Translations under genes and position numbers: made by a program
Part shown: positions 53,339-61,334 of the stretch, one piece after another
Numbering within the stretch: the first letter of the stretch is position 1
How the letters are laid out: each line of letters opens with the position of its first letter
DNA from: Chryseobacterium sp. 52
GTDB lineage: Bacteria > Bacteroidota > Bacteroidia > Flavobacteriales > Weeksellaceae
Direction: 5' to 3'
NCBI RefSeq assembly: GCF_002754245.1
Contig: NZ_PEEX01000001.1
Location: forward strand, 620,001-684,000
DNA length: 64,000 bases
Notes under the pieces: generated by a model
The model's database searches: none
The model's input: only the letters and a program-made list of their open reading frames with translations
What the model was told of the DNA's origin: nothing

Positions 53339-54625
53339 CTACAGGTTGACAGAAAAAATATGGTGATTATTTTCAAACCTGTAAGTAACCGCCCATCTAT
53401 GAAATGTGCCTATTTCTTTGATAATTGCCAGCCCTAAACCACTTCCCGCGTTGTGGGATGACAATTTTGAAAACCTTTTAAACAGCAGATCCGTATCCAG
53501 TTTTTCTGTTCCGGAATTGGATACTTCAAAAACAGAAGCTGTCAGTTTTACAGCAATAGAACCTTGAGCTGGCGTATGACGAATCGCGTTTAAGATGAGA
53601 TTATTGATCAGTATTTCAATCAAACTGCTGTTTCCGCTTACTTTGATCTCTGATGAAATGTCTTCCCGGACAGAAATATTTTTCTGTTCAAAATGTTCCT
53701 GCAAGGTTTCCATACTTTGATGAAGGACGGTGCTAAAAAGAATAACTTCGGAATTATCGAACTGGTTATTATCTATTTTAGCAAGAAGTAAAAGATTTTT
53801 ATTGATCCTGGAACTTCTCGTTAACGCTTTATTCATTTCCTCAGCAATCTGGTATTGTTTTTCTGTCAGATCTTTGCTCTGCAATAAAATGTCCAGTTTA
53901 TTTTTCAGGATGGCCAAAGGAGTCTGCAGTTCATGGGATGCATTTTCCGTAAACTCTTTTTGGGTTTTGTACACTGAAATGTTATGCTCTATTAATTTGC
54001 TTAATGATTGATTTAATTCTTCAAACTCCGCAGTATCCGTAGAATCAAATTCAATTTTAGTCTGTTGATTCAGATTAAATTTTTTTAATTTATCCAGGGT
54101 ATCCCGGAATGGCTTCCATACTGAATCTGAAAGCTTTCTGTTGATGAATAACAGTCCCAAAACAATGATAATAAAGAAAAAGACCGTGGTTATAGCGATG
54201 ACAACGATGGTTTCCTGAGATTCTTCAATATTGGTTTCAACAGTAAACCGAAATGGCTTATTATGTACATAAATAATGGTTGAAAGTGATCTGAAACGGT
54301 CAATATTAGGTTCTTTTGTATAGGATTTCTGCTTTTCTGAAGTAAAAATGCTGTCTTTTAGCTGATCATTCTTGTTTATATTCTGAATATCGGTTCCCGG
54401 CTGAATACTGTTCCAGAGTTCTATGCTTTCTGCCAGCTTTTGGTCTGTCAGCTTCAGACGGTTCAGTTCGTAAGCCGTTTTTTCTGCAATGATTTTATTA
54501 TGCTCATCCAGTTCAGTTTTCCATATGGTATCCACAACCCAGTAATAGACAGGAATACTGATGATCAATACAAAAAGAACATAGATTAGAAAGGGTCTGG
54601 TGATTTTGCTTAATAATGGTTTCAT
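53339..54625 (-). CDS. Sensor histidine kinase
   Basis: 428 residues: two membrane spans (about 10-30 and 140-160) bracketing a periplasmic sensor of about 105 residues, then the dimerisation domain with His231 in NASHELQTPLAIL and the catalytic domain (N box LINNLILNAIRHTP; G box SGLGLAIIKEIG). It phosphorylates the response regulator encoded 11 bases upstream. The periplasmic domain has no recognised fold. Confidence 0.9.
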   Translation of the reverse strand: MKPLLSKITRPFLIYVLFVLIISIPVYYWVVDTIWKTELDEHNKIIAEKTAYELNRLKLTDQKLAESIELWNSIQPGTDIQNINKNDQLKDSIFTSEKQKSYTKEPNIDRFRSLSTIIYVHNKPFRFTVETNIEESQETIVVIAITTVFFFIIIVLGLLFINRKLSDSVWKPFRDTLDKLKKFNLNQQTKIEFDSTDTAEFEELNQSLSKLIEHNISVYKTQKEFTENASHELQTPLAILKNKLDILLQSKDLTEKQYQIAEEMNKALTRSSRINKNLLLLAKIDNNQFDNSEVILFSTVLHQSMETLQEHFEQKNISVREDISSEIKVSGNSSLIEILINNLILNAIRHTPAQGSIAVKLTASVFEVSNSGTEKLDTDLLFKRFSKLSSHNAGSGLGLAIIKEIGTFHRWAVTYRFENNHHIFSVNL

Positions 54626-54636
54626 CCTTCAGTTAT

Positions 54637-55314
54637 TTAGTTACTTTCCCATCTATATCCGGTTCCATATACTGTTTTCAAATAATGATCACAGCCTGCA
54701 TCATATAATTTTTTCTTGAGATTTTTCACATGGGCATAGACAAAATCATGATTGTCCAGCATATCTGCAAAGTCTCCCGAAAGATGCTCAGCTAAAGTAC
54801 TTTTGGAGATTACCCTATTCTTATTTCCTATAAAATAGATCAGCAGATCAAATTCTTTTTTAGTAAGGATAATTGTCTGATTATTAACAGAAACTGTTTT
54901 CGCCAGAAGATCAATCTGTAATTCATTCTGCTTTACAATATTGGAGTTGCTGAACTGCTTTCTGCGGATAATAGAATAAATCCTGGCCATTAATTCTGAA
55001 AGGTGAAAAGGTTTGGTGAGATAATCGTCTGCCCCCAGCTGCAGCCCTTTTATTTTATCGTCTAAAGCATTTTTAGCGGAAATAATAATCACCCCATCCT
55101 GCTTGTTCTGTTTTTTAAGTTCTTCTAAAATAGTAAGCCCGTTTCCATCTGGCAGCGTGATATCCAACAGAATACAATCGTACTGAAAAGCTTGAATTTT
55201 ATTCATTGCTTCTCTGAATGTTGAGGCAAATTCACACAGATAGTTTTCTTCCAAAAGGTATTCGGAGATGCTTTTGGCCAGTTCGGTTTCGTCTTCTATT
55301 ATCAGTAGCTTCAT
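54637..55314 (-). CDS. OmpR-family response regulator
   Basis: 225 residues: a receiver domain with phosphoacceptor Asp51 (ILLDITLPDGNG), Lys in YLTKPF, and a C-terminal winged helix (TKKEFDLLIYFIGNKNRVIS, VYAHVKNLKKKL, VYGTGYRWES). A TAGATTTG -7 element ends only four bases before the ATG, and site 4 (55335-55355) lies next to it, so it is probably autoregulated. Inferred targets are the genes preceded by the 21-bp site. Partner kinase adjacent. Confidence 0.92.
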   Translation of the reverse strand: MKLLIIEDETELAKSISEYLLEENYLCEFASTFREAMNKIQAFQYDCILLDITLPDGNGLTILEELKKQNKQDGVIIISAKNALDDKIKGLQLGADDYLTKPFHLSELMARIYSIIRRKQFSNSNIVKQNELQIDLLAKTVSVNNQTIILTKKEFDLLIYFIGNKNRVISKSTLAEHLSGDFADMLDNHDFVYAHVKNLKKKLYDAGCDHYLKTVYGTGYRWESN

Positions 55315-55318
55315 TTTG

Positions 55319-55326
55319 CAAATCTA
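55319..55326 (-). promoter_or_regulatory. -7 element of the response-regulator gene
   Basis: TAGATTTG on the minus strand, an exact TAnnTTTG match, ending four bases before the ATG at 55314. The transcript would be leaderless or nearly so. There is no proper -33 element, and site 4 occupies that position. Confidence 0.5.
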
Positions 55327-55334
55327 TACACTCA

Positions 55335-55355
55335 ATTCTGAAGAAATTTTGAATT
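55335..55355. promoter_or_regulatory. Regulator site 4 (upstream of the response-regulator gene)
   Basis: 21 bp with core TGAAGAAATTTTGAATT, in which the half-site TGAA recurs after 11 bases, the direct-repeat arrangement of OmpR/PhoB-type regulators. It is the best copy and sits 8 bases from the -7 element. Confidence 0.55.
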
Positions 55356-55415
55356 AATATAGAAAGAATATTTTATTCTTTCAAAAGTAAAACCAATCAT
55401 CTTCCAAAATAAAAG

Positions 55416-55450
55416 AATAAGGCCCGGAAATCTCCGGACCTTATTTATTT
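55416..55450 (-). terminator. Intrinsic terminator of the 55471-56946 lipoprotein gene
   Basis: A 13-bp stem with one wobble (AATAAGGCCCGGA/TCCGGACCTTATT, 4-base loop). On the minus strand it is followed by CTTTTATTTTGG. It starts 26 bases past the stop at 55471. Confidence 0.8.
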
Positions 55451-55470
55451 AAAAATCAAAACAAAACGGA

Positions 55471-56946
55471 TTACGGACAGCCGTATATTGTCTGTTTAAA
55501 GCTTCCGTTCACTCCGTCTGAAGTTCCTACTTCGTGCTGCACTGTAAAATATGACAATGCAGCGGTTGCATAGGTATTGGTATTATACATTCCCATATGT
55601 TTTTCCACTCTTTTCTGATTGGTATTTGATCTGCATTCATATACGGGAGGCAGAAAGATATGGGACGCACAATAGATGGAACTCATCGAAGTTGGAAATT
55701 GTCCCTGGTGTAATAACCCAGCGACAAATTTCACACAAAGTGTGGTCTTATTATCCTTTCTTCTGTTCCAGTTGCCGTTGCCGTCAATATGATGCAATTC
55801 TGTCCATCCGGCCAGCGAGGATCTGTTCCCACTAATAGGAAAAGGATGCCAGTTGTAATAATCTATTTTTCCACGCAATACATTGGATGAATTAATCACC
55901 ATATCTTCTAATCCTCCTCTTGTAGCCATTGAACAAGACTGATCCATGTTGCTTACGTGTACAGAGTAGGTTTGGACGACATTCCATGTGCTTGCGTTAC
56001 TGTACGGACTGATTGACTTTACTTTTACGGTAGGATGGTAGGTCGTATTTGTAGCCGGATAGGTATGTTCAACAACGGGTAAAATATACTGATTAGGCAG
56101 GAGCATAAATTCCGCAGCAGCATTGGTCCCGTCATTAAACTCTATTCTGTATCTTGCCTGTTGAGCAACGCTAAGACGACTCAATGTAAAGCCCTCAAAT
56201 CTTACTTTTCCAGGATTGCCACAGATAAAGTTTTCATACACTGTTCCACTTAATCTAAATATTGCCAAAGGAATGGGCGTTCCTCTGGTTCCTTTGGCAT
56301 CAGCAAAATCAATGGTTCCGAACTCTCTATTAGCATTTTTAAGTGAAGACACAGAAATAATTTCTCTGGCTGGATCCAGCTGTAATATCTGTTCCAGGGT
56401 AGGATTATCACCCAACAGTTCCACTTTTTTCAGCACTTCTGCCTGATCTGCCTTTACAGAAACTATAAATTCAGGATTGATATATCTCAATACATAATTC
56501 CCAACTTTCACCTCTCTGTTTACATTGAAGATGGAACGTAAGATCCCGGAAGTGATCCAGTGCTCTTCAGGAATCTCCTGATAAGAACCCCAGCCTACAG
56601 CATTTTTCTGTTCAAATTTTGCCAGGGCATCTGCTCTTAATGAATGTAACCCCAAAAACTGTTCTACTTCCAGTAAATAATCATCTTCACTCATCTCATC
56701 ACTCGATGTAGAGGCTACATTCACAAGATAATCATAGTAGCAGTAAAACTGCTTTTCATCCGTAAATTCCAGCATCCCACTATATATAGAAGGAGATGAA
56801 CAGGGCAATGATACTTTAGATGATGTCTTTTTTAACAGTAATTCTTTATCTGTTGCTTTACTCTGCTGAAGTTCGTCTTCACAACTCCAGAAAAAAACCA
56901 TTGAACACAGTAAAATTAAATACTGTTTTTTGAAAATTTGTCTCAT
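55471..56946 (-). CDS. Large lipoprotein of unknown family
   Basis: About 491 residues from MRQIFKKQYLILLCSMVF (a start two codons earlier at 56952 is possible), with a lipobox at FFWSC. The body begins with a Lys/Ser-rich stretch and contains a central beta-rich region (GKVRFEGFTLSRL) and a C-terminal Cys-containing part ending IYGCP. No domain that I can name. The gene stands alone between two terminators. Confidence 0.7.
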   Translation of the reverse strand: MRQIFKKQYLILLCSMVFFWSCEDELQQSKATDKELLLKKTSSKVSLPCSSPSIYSGMLEFTDEKQFYCYYDYLVNVASTSSDEMSEDDYLLEVEQFLGLHSLRADALAKFEQKNAVGWGSYQEIPEEHWITSGILRSIFNVNREVKVGNYVLRYINPEFIVSVKADQAEVLKKVELLGDNPTLEQILQLDPAREIISVSSLKNANREFGTIDFADAKGTRGTPIPLAIFRLSGTVYENFICGNPGKVRFEGFTLSRLSVAQQARYRIEFNDGTNAAAEFMLLPNQYILPVVEHTYPATNTTYHPTVKVKSISPYSNASTWNVVQTYSVHVSNMDQSCSMATRGGLEDMVINSSNVLRGKIDYYNWHPFPISGNRSSLAGWTELHHIDGNGNWNRRKDNKTTLCVKFVAGLLHQGQFPTSMSSIYCASHIFLPPVYECRSNTNQKRVEKHMGMYNTNTYATAALSYFTVQHEVGTSDGVNGSFKQTIYGCP

Positions 56947-57281
56947 ATACATATTCTTTGTCTGAAATTACTTCTTGTGATAAAAAGCCACAATCAAGAC
57001 TTATTAAGTGTGCAGTGATTGTAATTAAGTGTACAGAAAATACGATTAGCTGTATAATGAACCGATCTGCCTTGCACTGGATTTTTGTTAAGAAGAAAGA
57101 AAACACAGGCATTTAAGTCTCTTTCTGTAGAATTAAAAATTTATTAAAACAACATTGGTTTTGGGATGGGTTTTTCTTAATACCTGGTCGCCCAAAGTGG
57201 TATCGGTGCTCAATGCAAAAGCAACTTTGAATTTGTTTTTTTAGCAGCTAATCAATAAAATTGATCGGTTATTTTTTGAGG

Positions 57282-57309
57282 TCCTCACTTTTAGAAGTGA
57301 GGATTTTTT
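57282..57309 (+). terminator. Intrinsic terminator without an upstream gene
   Basis: A 9-bp perfect stem TCCTCACTT/AAGTGAGGA with a 4-base loop and six T. The nearest plus-strand gene upstream lies far away (beyond 48533), so it probably ends a small non-coding transcript. Confidence 0.75.
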
Positions 57310-57429
57310 CCGAAGAATAAAGGTTTTGGGGAGCACAAGAAACAAAAATGTCTATCAATAATTTATCTATCTGAAAGTCAAAGTAAAAAGTTGTAAATTT
57401 ATTAAGCGTAAAAACAGTGTTTTCCCCCT

Positions 57430-57459
57430 TTTGTAGACTTGAGTAGTTCCCTAATTTTG
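57430..57459 (+). promoter_or_regulatory. Promoter of the lipoprotein/two-component operon
   Basis: TTTG (57430-57433) and, after 18 bases, TAATTTTG (57452-57459), both matching the Bacteroidota -33/-7 consensus with normal spacing. The ATG follows 26 bases later at 57486. Confidence 0.65.
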
Positions 57460-57485
57460 TTTTATAAAATTAAAAAACCATAAAA

Positions 57486-58049
57486 ATGAAAACTCCTTTT
57501 CTATTCAAAAATCTAAGACCGCTCCTGGCAGTTCTTATTTTAAGTTTTTGTATGCTAAGCTGCACACGTTGCTCTAATCCTCCTAAAGAGCCTGTAAGTG
57601 ACAGTTATAAAAAGAAACTGATCAGCTACAAAGAAGGCAGGATTCTTTATGATGAATACTCCAGAACGAATAATGTAGTTCTTACCAGATCCCGAAACGG
57701 AGAACCTGATTCTCGCTGGTACTGGTTTTCTGTAGAAGATATGGAAGGCTATATCAAATATGTCAAAGAAACAGCCAAAAAACAGAACCTGAAAAACCCG
57801 GGGATCAGAATTTATATGGGAAAATACCCCATGAATCATCCTAAAAACAAAATGGCAAAACCGGAATATGCCGGCTATCAGACCATATTTTTAGTCCCTA
57901 CAGCTCAAAATAAGAAAAAAGACAGCTCAAGAGTCATGTCCAGAAATATGACATCATCAGATGAAAATACAAATGTAAACGAAATGAAAGTCCTGAATAT
58001 GACCAATCTGGCACCTCCACCTAAAGTATCCACAGCAGATATGCCGTAA
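57486..58049 (+). CDS. Hypothetical lipoprotein
   Basis: 187 residues with signal peptide and lipobox (CMLSC). The body has KKLISYKEGRILYDEYSRTN, WYWFSVEDMEGYIKYVKETA and RIYMGKYP, then a low-complexity tail (Asn/Met/Ser-rich). No recognised domain. It leads a four-gene operon ending with a NarL-type two-component pair and may be the sensed or signalling component. Confidence 0.72.
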   Translation: MKTPFLFKNLRPLLAVLILSFCMLSCTRCSNPPKEPVSDSYKKKLISYKEGRILYDEYSRTNNVVLTRSRNGEPDSRWYWFSVEDMEGYIKYVKETAKKQNLKNPGIRIYMGKYPMNHPKNKMAKPEYAGYQTIFLVPTAQNKKKDSSRVMSRNMTSSDENTNVNEMKVLNMTNLAPPPKVSTADMP

Positions 58050-58063
58050 AAAAATTAAAACCC

Positions 58064-58708
58064 ATGAACTGGAATATAGAAATCGGGAAACAAATATCTA
58101 TGGTCATCCCTGTTGTAGTGATGACCTTGATGATCATCAAATACAGAAAAATAGGAAAAGAGAATTTATTTTTTATCATAGGATATATAGTCCTTTCACT
58201 GGTTGATATCTTTTGCTATTTCTATTTTAAATCGACCAATAGGTCTACTGATATTTTTTATGTGATCGGCTTTTTAATAATTTCTTTCTTTCTGTACTTG
58301 CTTTATTATTTCCGATTAATTTATCTGCCTCTTTTAAAAAAAATACAGTTCATTATTTTAATCTTTTTTGTTCTCAATGTTCTGGTAATGTTTTACATAG
58401 AGGATGACCTCCTGCATCATGTCTCTTTTAATATGCTGTATACGAATATCCTCTTGTTACTGTTTTCTATTATTTTATTCTTATATCAGACTTTTAATTC
58501 AGATAAAATACTGGAACTCAACAATTATCTGCCCTTTTGGGTTTCAGTCTCTTTACTGATCCTTTTTATCGGAAGTATTCCTATTCTGTATTTCAGAGCT
58601 AGTGTTTCACAAACTATTTATTTTTTTATTTTATTTATGTTGAATCTGATCAGTAACGGAATACTCATATTAGGATTGGTTTGGAATAAACAGGACAAAC
58701 TCAGATAA
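58064..58708 (+). CDS. Hypothetical inner-membrane protein
   Basis: 214 residues, about seven membrane helices (QISMVIPVVVMTLMIIKYR; LFFIIGYIVLSLVDIFCYFY; and further), no known signature. It starts 14 bases after the lipoprotein gene and 15 bases before the histidine kinase gene, so it probably is an accessory sensor of that kinase. Confidence 0.72.
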   Translation: MNWNIEIGKQISMVIPVVVMTLMIIKYRKIGKENLFFIIGYIVLSLVDIFCYFYFKSTNRSTDIFYVIGFLIISFFLYLLYYFRLIYLPLLKKIQFIILIFFVLNVLVMFYIEDDLLHHVSFNMLYTNILLLLFSIILFLYQTFNSDKILELNNYLPFWVSVSLLILFIGSIPILYFRASVSQTIYFFILFMLNLISNGILILGLVWNKQDKLR

Positions 58709-58723
58709 TCAGCCTTTTGAAGT

Positions 58724-59494
58724 ATGGAAGAAAATAATTTGGTCATCTCCTTTACCGTTACATTACTCATTGTCGTTTTAACGATGATCTTCATCTACGT
58801 GGTCTTTATCAAAAAGAAAACAACCCTGCTGATAGAGCAAAAAGAAAAAGACATGCGCTTTGAAAAAGAATTAGCGACTTCACAGGTTGAAATAAAGGAA
58901 CAAACCCTGAATTATATCGGACAGGAACTGCATGATGATGTAGGTCAAAAACTCTCTGTAGTCCGTTTAAGACAAAATCAGCTTATCTCCAAACTGAAAA
59001 ACACAGAAAAAGAAGAGTTAAATGAGCTGAGTGAATTATTGGGCGAATGCATACAGGACATCAGAAATCTGTCTAAAACTTTGATTACCGAACAGATTAT
59101 TCATTTCGGACTGACAGAATCCATAGAAAGAGAGGTAAAAAGAATCCAGAAGTTGAAATTATTAAAAATAGATTTCATTACCCAGAAACAGGACATTGAT
59201 ATTTCTCCGAAACACGGGCTGATTCTTTTCCGGATCATTCAGGAGAGCATTAATAATATTTTAAAACATTCCAGAGCCAAAAATGTATCCATCCAGCTGG
59301 AAGATGATCATGAAACGCTGCGTATTAAGATTTCTGATAACGGAAAAGGATTTAATACCGCCAAAATACAGGACGGTTCGGGGCTGAAAAATATGGAACT
59401 GAGAGCGAAACTTATTCACGCAGAATTTTCCATCCAGTCGGAACTTGACAAAGGAACACAGACTTCAATAACTTATTACAAACACTTAACATGA
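58724..59494 (+). CDS. Histidine kinase, HisKA_3 (NarL-partner) type
   Basis: 256 residues: one N-terminal membrane span (VISFTVTLLIVVLTMIFIYVV), a coiled coil, then the dimerisation region with His70 in YIGQELHDDVGQKLSVV and an HATPase domain (IIQESINNILKHSRAKNVS, ISDNGKGF). It has no periplasmic sensor of its own. It ends with the sequence ATGA, in which its TGA overlaps the start of the regulator by 4 bases. Confidence 0.88.
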   Translation: MEENNLVISFTVTLLIVVLTMIFIYVVFIKKKTTLLIEQKEKDMRFEKELATSQVEIKEQTLNYIGQELHDDVGQKLSVVRLRQNQLISKLKNTEKEELNELSELLGECIQDIRNLSKTLITEQIIHFGLTESIEREVKRIQKLKLLKIDFITQKQDIDISPKHGLILFRIIQESINNILKHSRAKNVSIQLEDDHETLRIKISDNGKGFNTAKIQDGSGLKNMELRAKLIHAEFSIQSELDKGTQTSITYYKHLT

Positions 59495-60135
59495 AAACAA
59501 TTCCCATAGCTATTGTTGATGACCATACTTTAATGTCCAAGGCATTGGAGAATATGATCATGGAAAATCCTCAATACAGCGTGATCATGAATCACCCCAA
59601 CGGGGAAGATTTTATTTCCGCAATAGAAAAAACATCAGAATTACCCGCTGTGGTCCTGATGGATATTAATATGCCCTATAAAAACGGGATAGAAACCACA
59701 GAATGGCTCACCGAGAATCATCCCAACATCAAAGTAATTGCCCTGACCATGGAAGATGATGAAAAAGTACTCATCAAAATGCTGAAGGCAGGAGCCAAAG
59801 GGTATCTGCTAAAAGACATGCAGCCCTCTATCCTCTTTCAGGCAATAGATACGGTATTCGACAAGGGCAGTTTTTATACTGATTTTGTAGCCCAGAAATT
59901 ATTGAAAGTAAAAACGGAAGACATCAAAACAGCTTCCCTCCTTTCCGAATTGAAAGACCGTGAAAAGGAATTCATCAAATGGGCCTGCAGTGAACTGACT
60001 TATAAAGAAATAGCCGATAAAATGTTCCTCAGCCCCAAAACTATTGATGGTTACAGAGATTCTGTTTTCACGAAATTAGAAATAAAAAACAGAGTCGGCC
60101 TGGTTCTTTTCGCTCTGAAACATGATTTGTCCTGA
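59491..60135 (+). CDS. LuxR/NarL-family response regulator
   Basis: 214 residues: receiver domain with Asp58 (VVLMDINMPYKNG), Lys in GYLLKDM and a C-terminal LuxR helix-turn-helix (LKDREKEFIKWACSELTYKE, IADKMFLSPKTIDGYRDSVF). Translated coupled to the kinase. Nearby genes on the same strand (caspase and trypsin-like) are possible targets but no site was recognised. Confidence 0.9.
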   Translation: MKTIPIAIVDDHTLMSKALENMIMENPQYSVIMNHPNGEDFISAIEKTSELPAVVLMDINMPYKNGIETTEWLTENHPNIKVIALTMEDDEKVLIKMLKAGAKGYLLKDMQPSILFQAIDTVFDKGSFYTDFVAQKLLKVKTEDIKTASLLSELKDREKEFIKWACSELTYKEIADKMFLSPKTIDGYRDSVFTKLEIKNRVGLVLFALKHDLS

Positions 60136-60190
60136 TCTGATTTTTTCACTTCAGTCCTTATAGAACATAACTTTTCAACCCAAGTATTCA

Positions 60191-60226
60191 TCCGGTAGAT
60201 TTTTACAGTCTATCGGATTTTTATTT
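60191..60226 (+). terminator. Probable intrinsic terminator of the two-component operon
   Basis: A 9-bp stem with one wobble (TCCGGTAGA/TCTATCGGA) and a T-rich tail (TTTTTATTTT), 55 bases past the stop at 60135. It separates the caspase gene from the operon. Confidence 0.6.
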
Positions 60227-60366
60227 TCTCTGCTTCAATCATTTCAATGATCCTCAAATTTTAAATTCTAAAGAAAAGGTGTTTTACCTACCACATAATT
60301 AGGCTTTTACCTCTGTTTTCGTTGTATTAAATGATAGAATTTTGTCATATAAAAATAACCCATGAA

Positions 60367-60420
60367 GGCCGAACCTGAAAAGCCGAAAAAGAGTAAGGAC
60401 CATTTAAAAAACTAACAGAA
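60367..60420 (+). repeat. Leader segment before the caspase gene, copy 1
   Basis: Contains GAAAAGCC, AAAGAGTA, GGA and TTAAAAAACT in the same order as the segment at 61277-61334 before the trypsin-like gene. Its function, as a control or translation element or a remnant of duplication, is open. Confidence 0.45.
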
Positions 60421-61266
60421 ATGAAAAAAGCACTAATTGTAGGAATCAATGATTATGCCCCTATAGGATCAGGAGGACCGGATTTAAACGGTTGTATCAA
60501 TGATGCAAGAGACATGGCTAATACACTGGTAATTTGCGGTTTTGATCCTGCCCGGATTAAAATTCTTACCAATCAGAATGCAACAAGAGCCAATATATTA
60601 AACTATCTGAAAACACTGGTCAACAGCAGTGTAAAAGGAGACTCTCTGGTGTTCTATTATTCCGGTCACGGGACAAGAGTGGCCAATATTGGAACTGATC
60701 TTGAAATTGACGGTCTGGACGAAGCTATTTGCCCGCACGACTATGCAAGTGCCGGAGTGATTCGTGATGATGACTTCAAAGCGGTACTCAGTAAACTGAA
60801 AGCCGGGGTCAATCTGGAAGTGATTTTCGACTGTTGCCATTCAGGAACCGGAACCAGAAAAATGGATCTCGGACTGGATCTGGAACTTACCTATGAAGCT
60901 CCCCGTTTCATTCCACCTATGCTGGAAGATGAGTTTTATATGACCTACGCAAGTGAAATGTCATCATCCAAAAATTCTAAAAAAGCAATTTCAATGACCA
61001 AAGCTCTGGTTCCCGTAGCCGGCCTGAATCATACTTTATGGGCAGCATGTAAAGATAATCAGGTATCTATGGAGGGCAATCTGAATGGTCAGATCAGAGG
61101 CTATTTCACCTATCATTTCTGTAAAATACTACGGGCTACCAATGGCAATATTGTCAGAAGAACACTTGACAAACAGACCGCTATAGCACTGGCTGCCATG
61201 GGAGCTGCACAAGTCAATCAGACAGAAAGCATGACGGCAGAATTCTCTCAGAAAATATTCTCATAA
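60421..61266 (+). CDS. Caspase-like (peptidase C14, metacaspase type) protease
   Basis: 281 residues with the caspase fold signatures ALIVGINDY, VFYYSGHGT (catalytic His83) and VIFDCCHSGTG (catalytic Cys139). It has no signal peptide, so it acts in the cytoplasm. Orthocaspases usually cleave after Lys or Arg; the acidic pocket cannot be judged here. It has no sensor domain attached. A trypsin-like protease gene follows 68 bases later with a similar leader, so the two probably form a proteolytic unit. Defence or programmed-death functions are known for some bacterial caspases. Confidence 0.87.
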   Translation: MKKALIVGINDYAPIGSGGPDLNGCINDARDMANTLVICGFDPARIKILTNQNATRANILNYLKTLVNSSVKGDSLVFYYSGHGTRVANIGTDLEIDGLDEAICPHDYASAGVIRDDDFKAVLSKLKAGVNLEVIFDCCHSGTGTRKMDLGLDLELTYEAPRFIPPMLEDEFYMTYASEMSSSKNSKKAISMTKALVPVAGLNHTLWAACKDNQVSMEGNLNGQIRGYFTYHFCKILRATNGNIVRRTLDKQTAIALAAMGAAQVNQTESMTAEFSQKIFS

Positions 61267-61276
61267 AAAATCACTG

Positions 61277-61334
61277 GCGGAATCCGAAAAGCCATCCAAA
61301 GAGTAGGAAAAAACTGATTAAAAACTCAATAATC
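61277..61334 (+). repeat. Leader segment before the trypsin-like gene, copy 2
   Basis: Shares with 60367-60420 the order GAAAAGCC, CAAAGAGTA, GGAA and TTAAAAACT directly before the ATG. In both, the reading frame that spells AE(P/S)EKP is similar, which suggests descent from a common sequence. Confidence 0.45.

Larger units (their letters stand above)
56953..57485. other. Intergenic region with an orphan terminator and a promoter
   Basis: 533 bases between divergent genes. I find no protein gene on either strand. It contains a clear plus-strand terminator (57282-57309) with no coding gene upstream of it, and the promoter of the next operon (57430-57459). A small RNA ending at the terminator would explain the arrangement. 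Confidence 0.5.

Noticed and set aside
57113..57281. A reading frame spelling LGWVFLNTWSPKVVSVLNAK before the orphan terminator
   Set aside because: It has no start codon, is bounded by stops a few codons upstream and is too short to support as a gene.
60362..60415. A 17-codon frame before the caspase gene
   Set aside because: The similar segment before the trypsin-like gene lacks a start codon, so conserved translation is unlikely.
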